NCBI RefSeq assembly: GCF_023736115.1
Contig: NZ_JAKQZC010000004.1
Location: 434,001 to 498,000 of the forward strand
DNA: 64,000 nucleotides
Source: Salinicola avicenniae
GTDB taxonomy: Bacteria; Pseudomonadota; Gammaproteobacteria; Pseudomonadales; Halomonadaceae
Reading direction: 5' to 3'
Below are positions 36,151 through 45,779 of this stretch, piece after piece; the stretch's first letter is position 1, and each line of letters opens with the position of its first letter. The notes under the pieces are model-generated. The model did no database searches. It was not told the origin of the DNA and saw only the letters and a program-made list of their open reading frames with translations. Position numbers and translations under genes: made by a program.

Positions 36151-37137
36151 ATGTCGGAACCCGTCACGCTTCACGATATCTATCTGGCCCGAGAGCGCAT
36201 CGCCGGTCAGGCGGCGCGTACGCCACTGATCCTCTCTCAGAGTCTGTCGGCACGCTTCGATGCCGAGGTCTATCTCAAACTCGAGACGCTGCAGCCGAGC
36301 GGCGCATTCAAGTTACGCGGGGCGCTCAACAAGATAGCCTCGCTATCGCCCGAGCAGCTCGAACGCGGTGTGACCACTGCCTCCACCGGCAACCATGGTC
36401 GCGCGGTGGCGTGGGCGGCGAAGCGGCTCGGCGCGCGAGCGATCATCTGCTTATCCGAGCTGGTGCCGGCCAACAAGGTGGCGGCCATCGAGACACTGGG
36501 AGCGGACGCGCGCGTGATCGGCCGCTCCCAGGACGATGCCTTCGTCGAGGCGCGCCGGCTGGTGAGTGACGAGGGCATGGCGCTGATCGAGCCCTTCGAC
36601 GACCCGCTGATCGTCGCCGGGCAGGGCACCATCGGTCTCGAATTGATGGAGGATCTGCCTGGCCTCGACCGCGTGCTGGTCGGTCTCTCCGGCGGCGGGC
36701 TGCTCGGCGGTATCGGTCGCGGTGTGAAAGGCATCAACCCGGCCGTCCGCGTCACTGGGGTCAGCATGGAGGCGGGCGCGGCGATGATCGCCAGTCTCGA
36801 CGCCGGCCATCCCGTCGAGGTCGAGGAGGTCGAGACCTTGGCCGATTCGCTCGGTGGCGGCATCGGGCTTGATAACCGCTGCACGTTCGAACTGGTGCGC
36901 GAGGTAATGGACGATCACCATCAGGTCGCCGAGGCTGCGATCGCCCGCGCCATGTGGGACTTCTTCGAACACGAGAAGATGCTGGTCGAGGGCGCGGCCG
37001 CGGTCGGGCTGGCCGCCCTCGAGGCACACCAGATCGACATCCGCGGCGAGAAAGTCGCGTTGATTGTCTCCGGCAACGGGGTTGATGCCGGCACGCTCGC
37101 CAGGGCCAAGACGTTGCTGGATTATCCGTCGCGCTGA
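36151..37137 (+). CDS. eutB: Hydroxyectoine utilisation dehydratase EutB
   Basis: EutB is a PLP-dependent threonine-dehydratase-like enzyme thought to act on hydroxylated diaminobutyrate from hydroxyectoine. The 328-residue protein has the PLP lysine in QPSGAFKLRGALNK, the phosphate-binding loop SGGGLLGGIGRG and TASTGNHGRAVAWAA. A biosynthetic IlvA would carry a C-terminal regulatory domain, which is absent. Start chosen at MSEPVTLHD after GGGAG. Its position between doeD and eutC supports the name. Confidence 0.88.
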   Translation: MSEPVTLHDIYLARERIAGQAARTPLILSQSLSARFDAEVYLKLETLQPSGAFKLRGALNKIASLSPEQLERGVTTASTGNHGRAVAWAAKRLGARAIICLSELVPANKVAAIETLGADARVIGRSQDDAFVEARRLVSDEGMALIEPFDDPLIVAGQGTIGLELMEDLPGLDRVLVGLSGGGLLGGIGRGVKGINPAVRVTGVSMEAGAAMIASLDAGHPVEVEEVETLADSLGGGIGLDNRCTFELVREVMDDHHQVAEAAIARAMWDFFEHEKMLVEGAAAVGLAALEAHQIDIRGEKVALIVSGNGVDAGTLARAKTLLDYPSR

Positions 37138-37205
37138 AGCGCGCGATTCGAACCGCTTCGCCCCGTCGTCGGCAAACCGCAAACGAAAGGACGCAGGAGT
37201 CGCTC

Positions 37206-38159
37206 ATGGAGCTCTATCACCGCGAACAGATTCAGAACGTCGTCACGCTCGATCATGCCGCGCTGGCGGCCGTCGAGTCCGGCTTCCGGGCGCTGGGCGA
37301 AGGTCAAGTCGTGCAGCCGCCGATACTGTCGATGGCGATCGAGGAGGCCAACGGCGAGGTCGATGTGAAGACCGCCCATATTCAGGGCAACGCACGTTTC
37401 GCGATCAAGGTCAGCCCGGGCTTCTTCGACAATCCGAAGCTCGGCCTGCCCAGTCTTAATGGACTGATGATTGTCTTCTCGGCCAAGACGGGGCTGGTGG
37501 AGGCGGTGCTGTTCGACGAAGGCTATCTCACCGATATCCGCACCGCGCTGGCCGGCGCAATTGCCGCCAAGCACCTCTCGCGAACCGACAGCAAACGCGT
37601 CACCGTGCTCGGCGCCGGGTTGCAGGCCGAGCTGCAGATCGCCGCGCTCAAGCTGGTGCGAAACATCGATACACTTGACGTCTGGGCGCGGGATGTCGCC
37701 AAGGCCGAGGCCTACGCCGCCCGAATGCAGGAACAGTACGGCCTGACCGTCGCGGTACACACGGATATCGCTTCCGCCTGCGCGGGGGCGGACATCATTG
37801 TCACCACCACGCCGTCGCGAGCGCCGTTATTGAGCGGAGAGCATCTTCGCGAGGGCGTACACGTCACGGCGATGGGCTCGGACAGCCCGGAGAAACGCGA
37901 ACTCGATACGTCGGTGATGGAACGGGCCGATCACTTCGTTGCCGATACCCGCGCCCAGAGCGAAAACAACGGTGAATTGAAGGCCTACGCCGCGCACGAG
38001 CCGCCGTTCACGGTCAACGAGCTGGGCACGGTGATCGCCGGCGATGAGCCATTGCGCCGGCGTGACAGCGACATCACGGTTTGCGATCTGACCGGTACCG
38101 GCGTGCAGGACACCGCCATTGCCGGCTTCGCACTGGGGCGGCTGACAGGGGAGCGTTAG
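37206..38159 (+). CDS. eutC: Ectoine utilisation protein EutC (ornithine cyclodeaminase family)
   Basis: The 317-residue protein belongs to the ornithine cyclodeaminase/mu-crystallin family with the Rossmann motif VLGAGLQAELQIAAL near residue 135 and the conserved GSDSPEKRELD. EutC is proposed to work with EutB in converting the hydroxyectoine-derived intermediate to aspartate semialdehyde. A strong CAGGAG site precedes the ATG. It ends the doeC-doeD-eutB-eutC run and overlaps zwf by four bases at the 3' ends. EutA, found in many other clusters, is not present. Confidence 0.9.
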   Translation: MELYHREQIQNVVTLDHAALAAVESGFRALGEGQVVQPPILSMAIEEANGEVDVKTAHIQGNARFAIKVSPGFFDNPKLGLPSLNGLMIVFSAKTGLVEAVLFDEGYLTDIRTALAGAIAAKHLSRTDSKRVTVLGAGLQAELQIAALKLVRNIDTLDVWARDVAKAEAYAARMQEQYGLTVAVHTDIASACAGADIIVTTTPSRAPLLSGEHLREGVHVTAMGSDSPEKRELDTSVMERADHFVADTRAQSENNGELKAYAAHEPPFTVNELGTVIAGDEPLRRRDSDITVCDLTGTGVQDTAIAGFALGRLTGER

Positions 38160-39748
38160 CCCTCGCCCTTCTGACGTTTACCGTTCATCGGCACTGGCGC
38201 GATGCCGGGGCCGGTGGCGGAGCCGACCTGATGCCACTGGCGGCCGTCGCGTTCGATTAGCTCGAAAGCGCCGCGCGGGCCGTCTTCGCCCGCCGCATAG
38301 CCCTCGATCTCGGGGGACGCATCCCAGGCATCGAGAAACGGCTGCACCGCACGCCAGCCGTTCTCGATGGTATCGGCACGCTGGAACAACATCTGATCGC
38401 CGGTCAGGCAGTCGTAGATCAGCGTCTCGTAGCCGGTGACGGCAGAAAGATCGAAAAAGTCCTGGTAGGCGAAGCCCATCTTGACCGTATCCATCTCCAG
38501 CTCCGGCCCCGGCCGCTTGGCCTGGAAGTCGAACCACATGCCTTCATTGGGCTGGATCTGGATGATCAGCCAGTTCGATGCCATGCGATCCACTTCGGTA
38601 TCGCGGAACTGGGCGTACGGTGCGGGCTTGAAGCAGATGGCGATTTCCGTATCGCGGGCGCTCATGCGCTTGCCGGTTCGCAGATAGAACGGCACGCCGA
38701 TCCAGCGCCAGTTATCGACCATTACTTTCATGGCGACGAAGGTTTCGGTCTGGCTCTCGGGGGCGACGCCTGTCTCGTCGAGATAGCCTGGTACGGGCTG
38801 GTCCGCCATCCGCCCCGCTTCGTAGCGCCCGCGGGCCGAGTTGGCCGCGGCTTCCTCGACACGCCAGGGCCGAATGGCGTCCAGAACCTTGGCCTTCTCG
38901 GTACGCAGCGCGTCGGCGCCGAACGCCGCCGGCGGTTCGATTGCGACCATTGCCAGCAGTTGAAACAGGTGGTTGGGCACCATATCGCGCATGGCGCCGG
39001 CGGTATCGTAGAAGGCTGCGCGCTTCTCCACGCCGACGGTTTCGGCTGCGGTGATCTGGATATGATCGATGTAGTGATTGTTCCAGAAAGGCTCGAACAG
39101 CACATTGGCAAAGCGCGAGACGAGGATGTTCTGCACCGTCTCCTTTCCCAGGAAATGGTCGATCCGATAGATCTGGCTCTCCTTCATGACCGAAAGCAAC
39201 TGGGCGTTGAGCGCTTTGGCCGATTCGAGGTCGTGCCCGAACGGTTTCTCCACCACCAGACGGCGATAGGCCCCTTCGGGCTCGGTCATGAGTTCGGCAC
39301 GGCCGAGCTGGCGCGCGATCTCGCCGAAGAAACGAGATCCGGTGGCGCAGTAGAACAGCGCACTGTCACTGCCGCTGTCGCGGATGATCTCGCCGATACG
39401 GTGATAGATATCGGTATCGGTAAAGTCGCCTTGGATGTAATGCAGTCGTGTCTCGAGCTGCTGCCACTGTGTCTCGTCCAGTTCGCTGTCACGCCCCTCG
39501 GCATGGGCACGCGCGGCCTTGTCGGCGATAAACGCCTTGAGGTGTCGGCGAAAGCTCGCATTGTCATGGTCGGCAATATCGATCCCCACGATCTGCATCT
39601 CGCGGGCGAGCAGGCCGTCTCGGTCGAGATTGTAGAGTGACGGCACCAGCAGGCGTTTCACCAGGTCCCCACTGGCGCCGAAAATAAACAACGTGGTGGC
39701 ACCGGCGGCCGGCGTGGCGATGGGACAAGACGCGTGCGTATCGGGCAT
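38156..39748 (-). CDS. zwf: Glucose-6-phosphate 1-dehydrogenase
   Basis: Zwf oxidises glucose-6-phosphate to 6-phosphogluconolactone, making NADPH. The 530-residue protein has IFGASGDLVKRLLVPSLY near residue 25, the active-site block YRIDHFLGKETVQNI near residue 200 and VEKPFGHDLESAKALN. It is about 40 residues longer than E. coli Zwf, part of it a N-terminal extension before GASGDL. In pseudomonads zwf clusters with pgl and edd; here it is alone and convergent with eutC. Confidence 0.94.
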   Translation of the reverse strand: MPDTHASCPIATPAAGATTLFIFGASGDLVKRLLVPSLYNLDRDGLLAREMQIVGIDIADHDNASFRRHLKAFIADKAARAHAEGRDSELDETQWQQLETRLHYIQGDFTDTDIYHRIGEIIRDSGSDSALFYCATGSRFFGEIARQLGRAELMTEPEGAYRRLVVEKPFGHDLESAKALNAQLLSVMKESQIYRIDHFLGKETVQNILVSRFANVLFEPFWNNHYIDHIQITAAETVGVEKRAAFYDTAGAMRDMVPNHLFQLLAMVAIEPPAAFGADALRTEKAKVLDAIRPWRVEEAAANSARGRYEAGRMADQPVPGYLDETGVAPESQTETFVAMKVMVDNWRWIGVPFYLRTGKRMSARDTEIAICFKPAPYAQFRDTEVDRMASNWLIIQIQPNEGMWFDFQAKRPGPELEMDTVKMGFAYQDFFDLSAVTGYETLIYDCLTGDQMLFQRADTIENGWRAVQPFLDAWDASPEIEGYAAGEDGPRGAFELIERDGRQWHQVGSATGPGIAPVPMNGKRQKGEG

Positions 39749-39944
39749 GAGCGCTGAACTCCGGGCGAAGGTGAGGGGCGGTATCGGCAGACAACAGATG
39801 GATAACGCTGGTTGAAGCGTAGACAAGGCGGCGCGGCATCGCCGGCCCGACGCCATGGCGCGATGTCTTCTACAGTCTGAGTCGATGTCCTCGCCACGGC
39901 GGCGACGTCGTGAACGACGGCAACGAGAACGGGAGACGAACACC

Positions 39945-40250
39945 ATGCGAGACATGACACAACGACAGGCAACGAACCCACGCGAACTGACGCTGCACAT
40001 CGGCCATGACGAGCTGGTGATCCGCCAGCGCTATGAAGTGTTGAGTATTGCCAACGATATTCTGATCGGCCTCTGGTTCGTCATTGGCAGTGCGCTCTTC
40101 TTTCAGGAATCCACCACCTACGCCGGTACCTGGCTCTTCCTCATCGGCAGCATCGAGATGCTGATTCGCCCGCTTATCCGTCTGGTGCGCCGTGTCCACC
40201 TGCAGCGTCTCAATCCGGGTTCGGCGGCGGCGGCGGGACATGATTTCTGA
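39945..40250 (+). CDS. YrhK-domain membrane protein
   Basis: The 101-residue protein carries a YrhK-like domain: LVIRQRYEVLSIANDILIG, then two hydrophobic segments (about residues 37-57 and 63-80) around FFQESTTYAGTWLF. The function of the family is unknown. I start at MRDMTQRQA, after GGGAGACGAACACC; the frame is open upstream but Arg-rich and unsupported. It is divergent from zwf and lies just before the amidase gene. Confidence 0.8.
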   Translation: MRDMTQRQATNPRELTLHIGHDELVIRQRYEVLSIANDILIGLWFVIGSALFFQESTTYAGTWLFLIGSIEMLIRPLIRLVRRVHLQRLNPGSAAAAGHDF

Positions 40251-40338
40251 GACAGGCATCACCGGTAACGTTGCGTACGCCTCATCCCTGACTAGGCTTT
40301 CCAGCAGGAACCCGAGAATCACAGGATGTGGAGGTCTC

Positions 40339-41754
40339 TTGAGCGATACCGATCTGGGCACGCTGGACGCCGGACGTCTGGCAGCTCTCTATCAGGCCGG
40401 CGAGGCGTCGCCGCTGGAAGCGACGCGCGCCGCGCTGTCACGCATCGAGCGCTTCAATGATGCCGTGAACGCCTACGTTTATGTCGATCATGAAGGCGCG
40501 GAACAGGCGGCCAAGGCTTCGGCACGACGCTGGGGGCAGGGCAAGCCCTTGAGTGCCATCGATGGCATTCCCGTGTCGATGAAGGACCTTGCCGAGGTGG
40601 CCGGGATGCCGGCGCGCGACGGCTCGCTGACCACCTCGGATGCGATCTGCGAAACCGACTGCCCGCCGGCACGCATGTTGCGCGAGGCGGGGGCGGTGAT
40701 CCTCGGCAAGACGAATACGCCGGAGTTCGGCTGGAAGGCCGTGACCGACAACCGCGTCTTCGGCGCCAGTTACAACCCCTGGGATACGCGCCTGACGCCT
40801 GGCGGCTCCTCCGGCGGGGCGGCCGCTGCCGCCGCGCTTAACATGGGCGTGCTGCATCAGGGCGGCGATTCCGGCGGCTCGATCCGCATTCCGGCGGCCT
40901 TCTGCGGCGTCTTCGGCTTCAAGCCCACCTACGGCTGGACCCCGCAGTGGCCGCCGGCGACCGAGCCGTCGTTGTCCCACATCGGGCCGATTACCCGGAG
41001 CGTCGAAGACGCCGTGCGCATGCTCAATGTGATCGGCCGCTACGACTATCGCGACCCTTACGCCACGCGCGGCCAGCCGGAGGATTGGGGCGCGGATGTC
41101 GGGCAGGATCTGCGTGGCCTGCGTATCGCCTTCTCGCCGACACTGGGGTACGCGGAGGTCGACGACCAGATCGCGGCCCGCGTGCGCGAGGCCGCCGAGA
41201 ACCTGGAGAAGCTGGGCGCCGAGGTCGAGGAGATCAATCCGGGCTTCGACTCGCCGATCGATATCTTCCAGAAACTCTGGTTTACCGCCTCGCTGGACTT
41301 CTGGTCGAAGTGTAACGACAAGCAGCGCGAGCAGCTCGACCCCGGGCTGGTCGCCAACGCGCGCACCGCCGAGCAGTGGAGCGCGCTCGAGCTGTTCCAG
41401 GCGCTGGGACAGCGCGCCAACTTCACCGAGTGTCTCGAGCGTTTCAATCAGCGTTATAACCTGCTGATGACACCGAGCGTGCCGATCGCGCCCTTCGAGG
41501 CCGGCCATGAGGTGCCGCCGGGCAGTGGCATGCGCGATTGGGAAGAGTGGGCGCCGTTCTCTTACCCGTTCAACCTGAGCCAGCAGCCGGCCGCCTCCGT
41601 CCCGTGCGGCTTCACCGAGCGCGGACTGCCGGTCGGTTTCCAGCTGGCCGGCGGCAAGCACGATGACGTGCGCGTGCTGCGCGCCTGTCACGCCTATATG
41701 CAGGCGCATCCGCCGCGTTATCCGCGTGTGCCGGATCCGGCGGAACTGGCCTAG
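40339..41754 (+). CDS. Amidase (amidase-signature family)
   Basis: The 471-residue hydrolase has the Ser-cisSer-Lys triad: Lys in IPVSMKDLAEV, the glycine/serine-rich TPGGSSGGAAAAAAL, and the nucleophile in GGDSGGSIRIPAAFCGVFG. The start is a TTG after TGGAGG at five bases (protein LSDTDLGTLDAG); the open frame before it overlaps the previous gene. It is not GatA of the tRNA amidotransferase, because no gatB or gatC is adjacent. The amide or ester substrate cannot be read from sequence. Confidence 0.88.
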   Translation: MSDTDLGTLDAGRLAALYQAGEASPLEATRAALSRIERFNDAVNAYVYVDHEGAEQAAKASARRWGQGKPLSAIDGIPVSMKDLAEVAGMPARDGSLTTSDAICETDCPPARMLREAGAVILGKTNTPEFGWKAVTDNRVFGASYNPWDTRLTPGGSSGGAAAAAALNMGVLHQGGDSGGSIRIPAAFCGVFGFKPTYGWTPQWPPATEPSLSHIGPITRSVEDAVRMLNVIGRYDYRDPYATRGQPEDWGADVGQDLRGLRIAFSPTLGYAEVDDQIAARVREAAENLEKLGAEVEEINPGFDSPIDIFQKLWFTASLDFWSKCNDKQREQLDPGLVANARTAEQWSALELFQALGQRANFTECLERFNQRYNLLMTPSVPIAPFEAGHEVPPGSGMRDWEEWAPFSYPFNLSQQPAASVPCGFTERGLPVGFQLAGGKHDDVRVLRACHAYMQAHPPRYPRVPDPAELA

Positions 41755-41908
41755 GGGCTTGCGATAGGCTCGGGCGTTCGGACCCGAGCGTTGTCTCTCA
41801 TGAGCGTGCCGGTGCCGTGCGCTGAACGCGAGGCATCGGCTGCTTTGTCATCGCCCGTTCGACGGGCTTTACCGGCCGCCTTGGCGGCCCTGCGGAAGGA
41901 GTCGCAGC

Positions 41909-43618
41909 ATGAGCCAGAACGTTGCCGAAATTCTTGTCGAGACCTTTGCTCAGGCCGGCGCCAAGCGCTGCTACGGCGTGGTCGGCGATACCATCAACCA
42001 CTTTACCGATGCGATCCGTCGCAGCGACATGGACTGGGTTCACGTGCGCCATGAGGAAGTCGGCGGTTTCGCCGCCGGCGGCGAAGCTTACCTGACCCGC
42101 GAGCTGACACTCTGTGCCGGGACCTGTGGCCCCGGAACGCTGCACTTCGTCAATGGCCTGTTCGAAGCGCACCGCAGCGGCGCGCCGGTGGTGTTGATCG
42201 CCTCACAGGTGGCGACGGCAGAGACAGGTGTCGGTTTCCCGCAGGATGTCGACCCGCGGCCGATCTACGAGCAGTACAGTGTCTTCTGCGAGGCGGTGAT
42301 CAATCCCGACCAGGCGCGTCGAATGGCGGCCCTGGCCGCCCAGGCGGCACTGGCGAAGAACGGAGTGGCGGTGCTGATCGTGCATGGCGATCTGTTCACC
42401 CAGACGCCCAGTCAGGATCTGCCCTATCGGGCGCACCGCTTCGAGTCGGTGGTCAGGCCGAGCGCCGAGGCGCTGGCCGAGGCCGCACGGCGTCTCAACG
42501 CCGGCGGCAAGATCTCGATCTATGCCGGATTCGGCTGCGAGCACGCCCGGGAAGAGGTGTTGGCGCTGGCGACCAAGCTCAATGCGCCGATTGCCTGGAC
42601 GTCGCGGGCCAAGGATTTCATCGAGCCCGATAACCCGTTCGAGGTCGGCATGACCGGGGTTTTCGGTCTGGCCGGGGGCTATCACGCGGTGGCCGACTGC
42701 GACACCCTGCTGCTGCTGGGTTGCAGCTTTGCCTGGAGTCAGTTCTACCCGGAGAAGGCGACCATCATTCAGGTCGATATCGATCCGATGCAGATCGGCA
42801 AGCGTCACCCGGTCGATGTCGGCCTCGTCGGCAGCGTGCGTGATACCTGTGCGGCGCTGGCGATGGTGGTCGATGCGCAGGAGGACCGTCAGTGGCTGGA
42901 ACGCTGCCGCGAGCAGTATCACAAGGCGTTGCACCAGGACGAACACGAGTCGCGCGATGATGACCTGATTCACCCCCAGGCGCTGACGCTGGCGCTGAAT
43001 GCCGCCGCCCGTGATGATGCCGCGTTCACCGCCGATGCCGGCAGTCCGATGGTCTGGATGCTGCGCCATATTCATGCGCATGGCGAGCGGCGCACCTTGT
43101 CGAGCCTCGTTCACGGCACCATGGCCAACGCCTACCCGCAGGCGATCGGAATCCAGAAGGCGTTCCCCGGACGTCAGGTGATCGCGATGTGCGGCGACGG
43201 CGGCATGACGATGCTGATGGGTGACCTGCTGACGCTGAAGCAGGAGCAGGTGCCGGTTAAGATCGTGGTGTTCAACAATAGCGCCCTCGGTTTTGTCGAG
43301 ATCGAGCAGAAGGTGGAAGGGCTGCTCGACAGCTACACCGATCTCGATAACCCGGATTTCGGCCTGCTGGCGCAGTCGATCGGCCTGTGGGGGCGCCGCG
43401 TGGAACAGGGCCATGAGCTGGATCACGCGATCGCCGAATGGCTGGCGCACCCCGGGCCGGCGGTTCTCGACGTCAAGGTCGATCGCATGGAGTTGGTGAT
43501 GCCGCCCAAGGTCGAGGCGGGGCAGGTCGCCTCGACGGCACTCTATTCCGGCAAGGCGGTGCTAGACGGCCGTATGAGCGACGTGGTGGACCTGGTCAAG
43601 AACAACTTCCTGAAGTAA
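41909..43618 (+). CDS. poxB: Pyruvate dehydrogenase (quinone) PoxB-like, thiamine diphosphate-dependent
   Basis: PoxB decarboxylates pyruvate to acetate and CO2 and passes electrons to ubiquinone. The 569-residue protein has the N-terminal PYR domain (GVVGDTINHFTDAIR, HEEVGGFAAGGEA), a central FAD domain and the PP domain with the diphosphate motif CGDGGMTMLMGDL ending in NN. Length nearly equals E. coli PoxB (572), and the last residues (SDVVDLVKNNFLK) resemble its lipid-binding tail. Other TPP enzymes such as acetolactate synthase are less likely for that reason. Confidence 0.87.
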   Translation: MSQNVAEILVETFAQAGAKRCYGVVGDTINHFTDAIRRSDMDWVHVRHEEVGGFAAGGEAYLTRELTLCAGTCGPGTLHFVNGLFEAHRSGAPVVLIASQVATAETGVGFPQDVDPRPIYEQYSVFCEAVINPDQARRMAALAAQAALAKNGVAVLIVHGDLFTQTPSQDLPYRAHRFESVVRPSAEALAEAARRLNAGGKISIYAGFGCEHAREEVLALATKLNAPIAWTSRAKDFIEPDNPFEVGMTGVFGLAGGYHAVADCDTLLLLGCSFAWSQFYPEKATIIQVDIDPMQIGKRHPVDVGLVGSVRDTCAALAMVVDAQEDRQWLERCREQYHKALHQDEHESRDDDLIHPQALTLALNAAARDDAAFTADAGSPMVWMLRHIHAHGERRTLSSLVHGTMANAYPQAIGIQKAFPGRQVIAMCGDGGMTMLMGDLLTLKQEQVPVKIVVFNNSALGFVEIEQKVEGLLDSYTDLDNPDFGLLAQSIGLWGRRVEQGHELDHAIAEWLAHPGPAVLDVKVDRMELVMPPKVEAGQVASTALYSGKAVLDGRMSDVVDLVKNNFLK

Positions 43619-43763
43619 ACCTGGCTGAAGTGAGCCGTGCCTGATGCGAAGCGCCTTCAGCGCTCATGGCACGAGGCCGACGCGGGCGGATCGCAGGAAG
43701 ACGCTCAGGCCCGGCGCTGCCGCGGCAGCGCCGGGCAAGCACTTGGACCGAGGAGGAGGGAGC

Positions 43764-44685
43764 ATGCCGACCCCTGATGAGGGCCGCCCGACGCTGCGTA
43801 GCATGCGGCGCCTGACCGACGTATCGCCGGCCACTGCACGACCTGTTACCGCGCGGGAAGGCGCCGACCTGCTGACGGATCGTGTCGGCTTCGCCGAGCG
43901 TTTCCTGCGCGGCGCTGTCGTGCCGTTGCCGGTGCCGACCGGCGAGCGGACCGCAGACGTGACACCGATACCGGGGCGCGACGATGGCCGGCTCGACTAC
44001 ACCCATTTCTCGTTGGTCATGTCACGCTCGCGCCGGCTGGCGATGTTTACCGCGCTCAACCTGGACGGCAGTGCCCTGGTCGGCGTGCCGCGAGATGACA
44101 ACTGGCGTCTCGACCCACGGCTGGCGCCGGCGCAACAGATCGACAACGCACTCTACGCCCACAATCCGCTGGATCGCGGGCACCTGGTACGGCGCACTGC
44201 CGTCAACTGGGGAGCGGAAGCCGAACAGGCCAACGCCGACACCTTTCACTTTACCAACTGCACCCCGCAGATGGCCGGGTTCAATCAGCAGACCTTGGCT
44301 CGGGCTCGAGGACTACCTGCTCGGGCACGCCCGCGCCGATGCCCAGCGCCTGTGCATTTTTACCGGTCCGGTGTTCCGGGAGGGCGACCGTCGTTATCGC
44401 GGTGTCCAGATCCCCGAGGCTTACTGGAAGGTGGTGGCGTTCATGGCCGAGAGCGGGCGACTCTCGGCCACGGCCTACATGATCGAACAGACCGATGACC
44501 TCGATGCGCTGGGCTTCATGTTCGGTCAGTACAAGACCTATCAGCGCAGCGTCGCCCGGATCGAAGCGTTGACGCAGCTCGATTTCGGCGATTTGGCCGA
44601 GTTCGATGGATTTTCCAACGAGGAGCGCGAAACCGGCACGCGAATCGAAGCCGAGATTCGTGGTCCTGCGGATATTCGCGTGTAG
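43764..44685 (+). pseudogene. DNA/RNA non-specific endonuclease, frameshifted
   Basis: This is a NUC1-type nuclease with the active-site DRGH motif in HNPLDRGHLVRR and the metal-ligand Asn region FTNCTPQM. Reading runs from the ATG after GAGGAGGG to codon ACC at 44292-44294; one extra T at 44295/44296 then shifts the frame. Removing it restores TWLGLEDYLL and continues to the stop at 44685, about 306 residues in all. As it stands the product would lose its last third. The site is not a homopolymer run, so either a real mutation or a sequence error is possible. No signal peptide is evident. Confidence 0.82.
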
Positions 44686-44826
44686 CCGGCACATCGCGGC
44701 GGCGCCTCGTCGGCTGTTCGATATCGACGAGTGCGGCAATGCGTCTCCCGTCGACAGTGGCATCGTTCAGCGACCGAGCTAGCTTGAGAGGGGGCGTTCC
44801 CCACTCTGTGCTTTCGGGAGGTCGAG

Positions 44827-45627
44827 ATGCGAAGTAACGGTTTCCTCTGCGCCACCTGCGGTATCCAGTATCCACCGAGCGAGACGCCGCCAGCGCACTG
44901 CGCGGTCTGCGAGGACGAGCGCCAGTTCGTGCCGGTCGAGGGGCAGCGCTGGACCACGCCGGGCGAGCTGGCGGCGGGGCACTGCAATGCCTTTCGCCAT
45001 ATGAGCGAGGGGTTGATGGCCCTCTCGACCGTGCCGCGCTTCGCTATTGGCCAGCGTGCCTTTCTGCTGCGCACGGCACACGGCAATCTGCTGTGGGACT
45101 GCCTGTCGCTGCTGGACGAGGCGACGCTGGAGATTGTCGAGGGGTTGGGTGGCATCGACGCTATCGTACTGTCGCACCCACACTACTTCGCCACCATGGC
45201 GGCGTGGGGAGAGGCCTTCGACTGCCCGATCTACGTCCATGCCGCGGACCGCGACTGGGTGGCCGTCGAAAGTCAGCACATCATCTTCTGGGAAGGCGAT
45301 CAGTTCACTCCGCTTGCCGGGCTCGATGTCTATCGTGTGGGCGGCCACTTCCCGGGGGCTTGCGTGCTGCACTGGCCCGAGCACGGCACGCTGCTGACGG
45401 GCGATACGTTGCTTGTCACGCCGGATCGCATGGCCTCGTTCATGTGGTCCTATCCCAACAATATTCCTCTCGGTGCCCGAGAGGTGGAGCATATCGGCGC
45501 GTGCCTGCGCCGGCTGCAGATAGAGCGGGCATATTCGGCCTTTGCCGGTCGCGAGATCCTGCTCGAGGCTGGCCGGGTGATCGAGGAATCGGTCCAGCGC
45601 CACTGCCGGGCCATTACCCAAAGCTGA
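44827..45627 (+). CDS. Metallo-beta-lactamase-fold hydrolase with N-terminal zinc-finger-like segment
   Basis: The 266-residue protein opens with CATC and CAVC cysteine pairs (residues 8-29), a likely structural zinc site, then an MBL domain: VLSHPHYFATM in place of HxHxDH, GGHFPG, and TGDTLLV. The aspartate of the second metal site is replaced, so metal content may be unusual. A later block MWSYPNNIPL is conserved in this subfamily. Substrate unknown. It follows the broken endonuclease on the same strand with its own ribosome site (GGGAGG). Confidence 0.8.
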   Translation: MRSNGFLCATCGIQYPPSETPPAHCAVCEDERQFVPVEGQRWTTPGELAAGHCNAFRHMSEGLMALSTVPRFAIGQRAFLLRTAHGNLLWDCLSLLDEATLEIVEGLGGIDAIVLSHPHYFATMAAWGEAFDCPIYVHAADRDWVAVESQHIIFWEGDQFTPLAGLDVYRVGGHFPGACVLHWPEHGTLLTGDTLLVTPDRMASFMWSYPNNIPLGAREVEHIGACLRRLQIERAYSAFAGREILLEAGRVIEESVQRHCRAITQS

Positions 45628-45699
45628 CGCCTGTGTGGCACCGGTCACGTCGTCCCGGCAACCGATATCAGGTCATGAAATTCCTGGCGACCAACGCCA

Positions 45700-45721
45700 A
45701 CGCCCCTCGAGAGAGGGGCGT
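45700..45721. terminator. Hairpin between the MBL-fold gene and the sugar permease gene
   Basis: ACGCCCCTC and GAGGGGCGT form a perfect nine-base stem with a four-base loop, between convergent genes. There is no T-tract on either side, so intrinsic termination is uncertain. Confidence 0.5.
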
Positions 45722-45779
45722 CGGTGCGGCACTTGAAGGTATGGTACCTGACAAAAGTGCGCTATCTGGCGAAGCCGGG

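Noticed and set aside
40339-41754. GatA subunit of the tRNA amidotransferase
   Set aside because: No gatB or gatC is adjacent and the start and C-terminus differ from GatA; a general amidase is the safer call.
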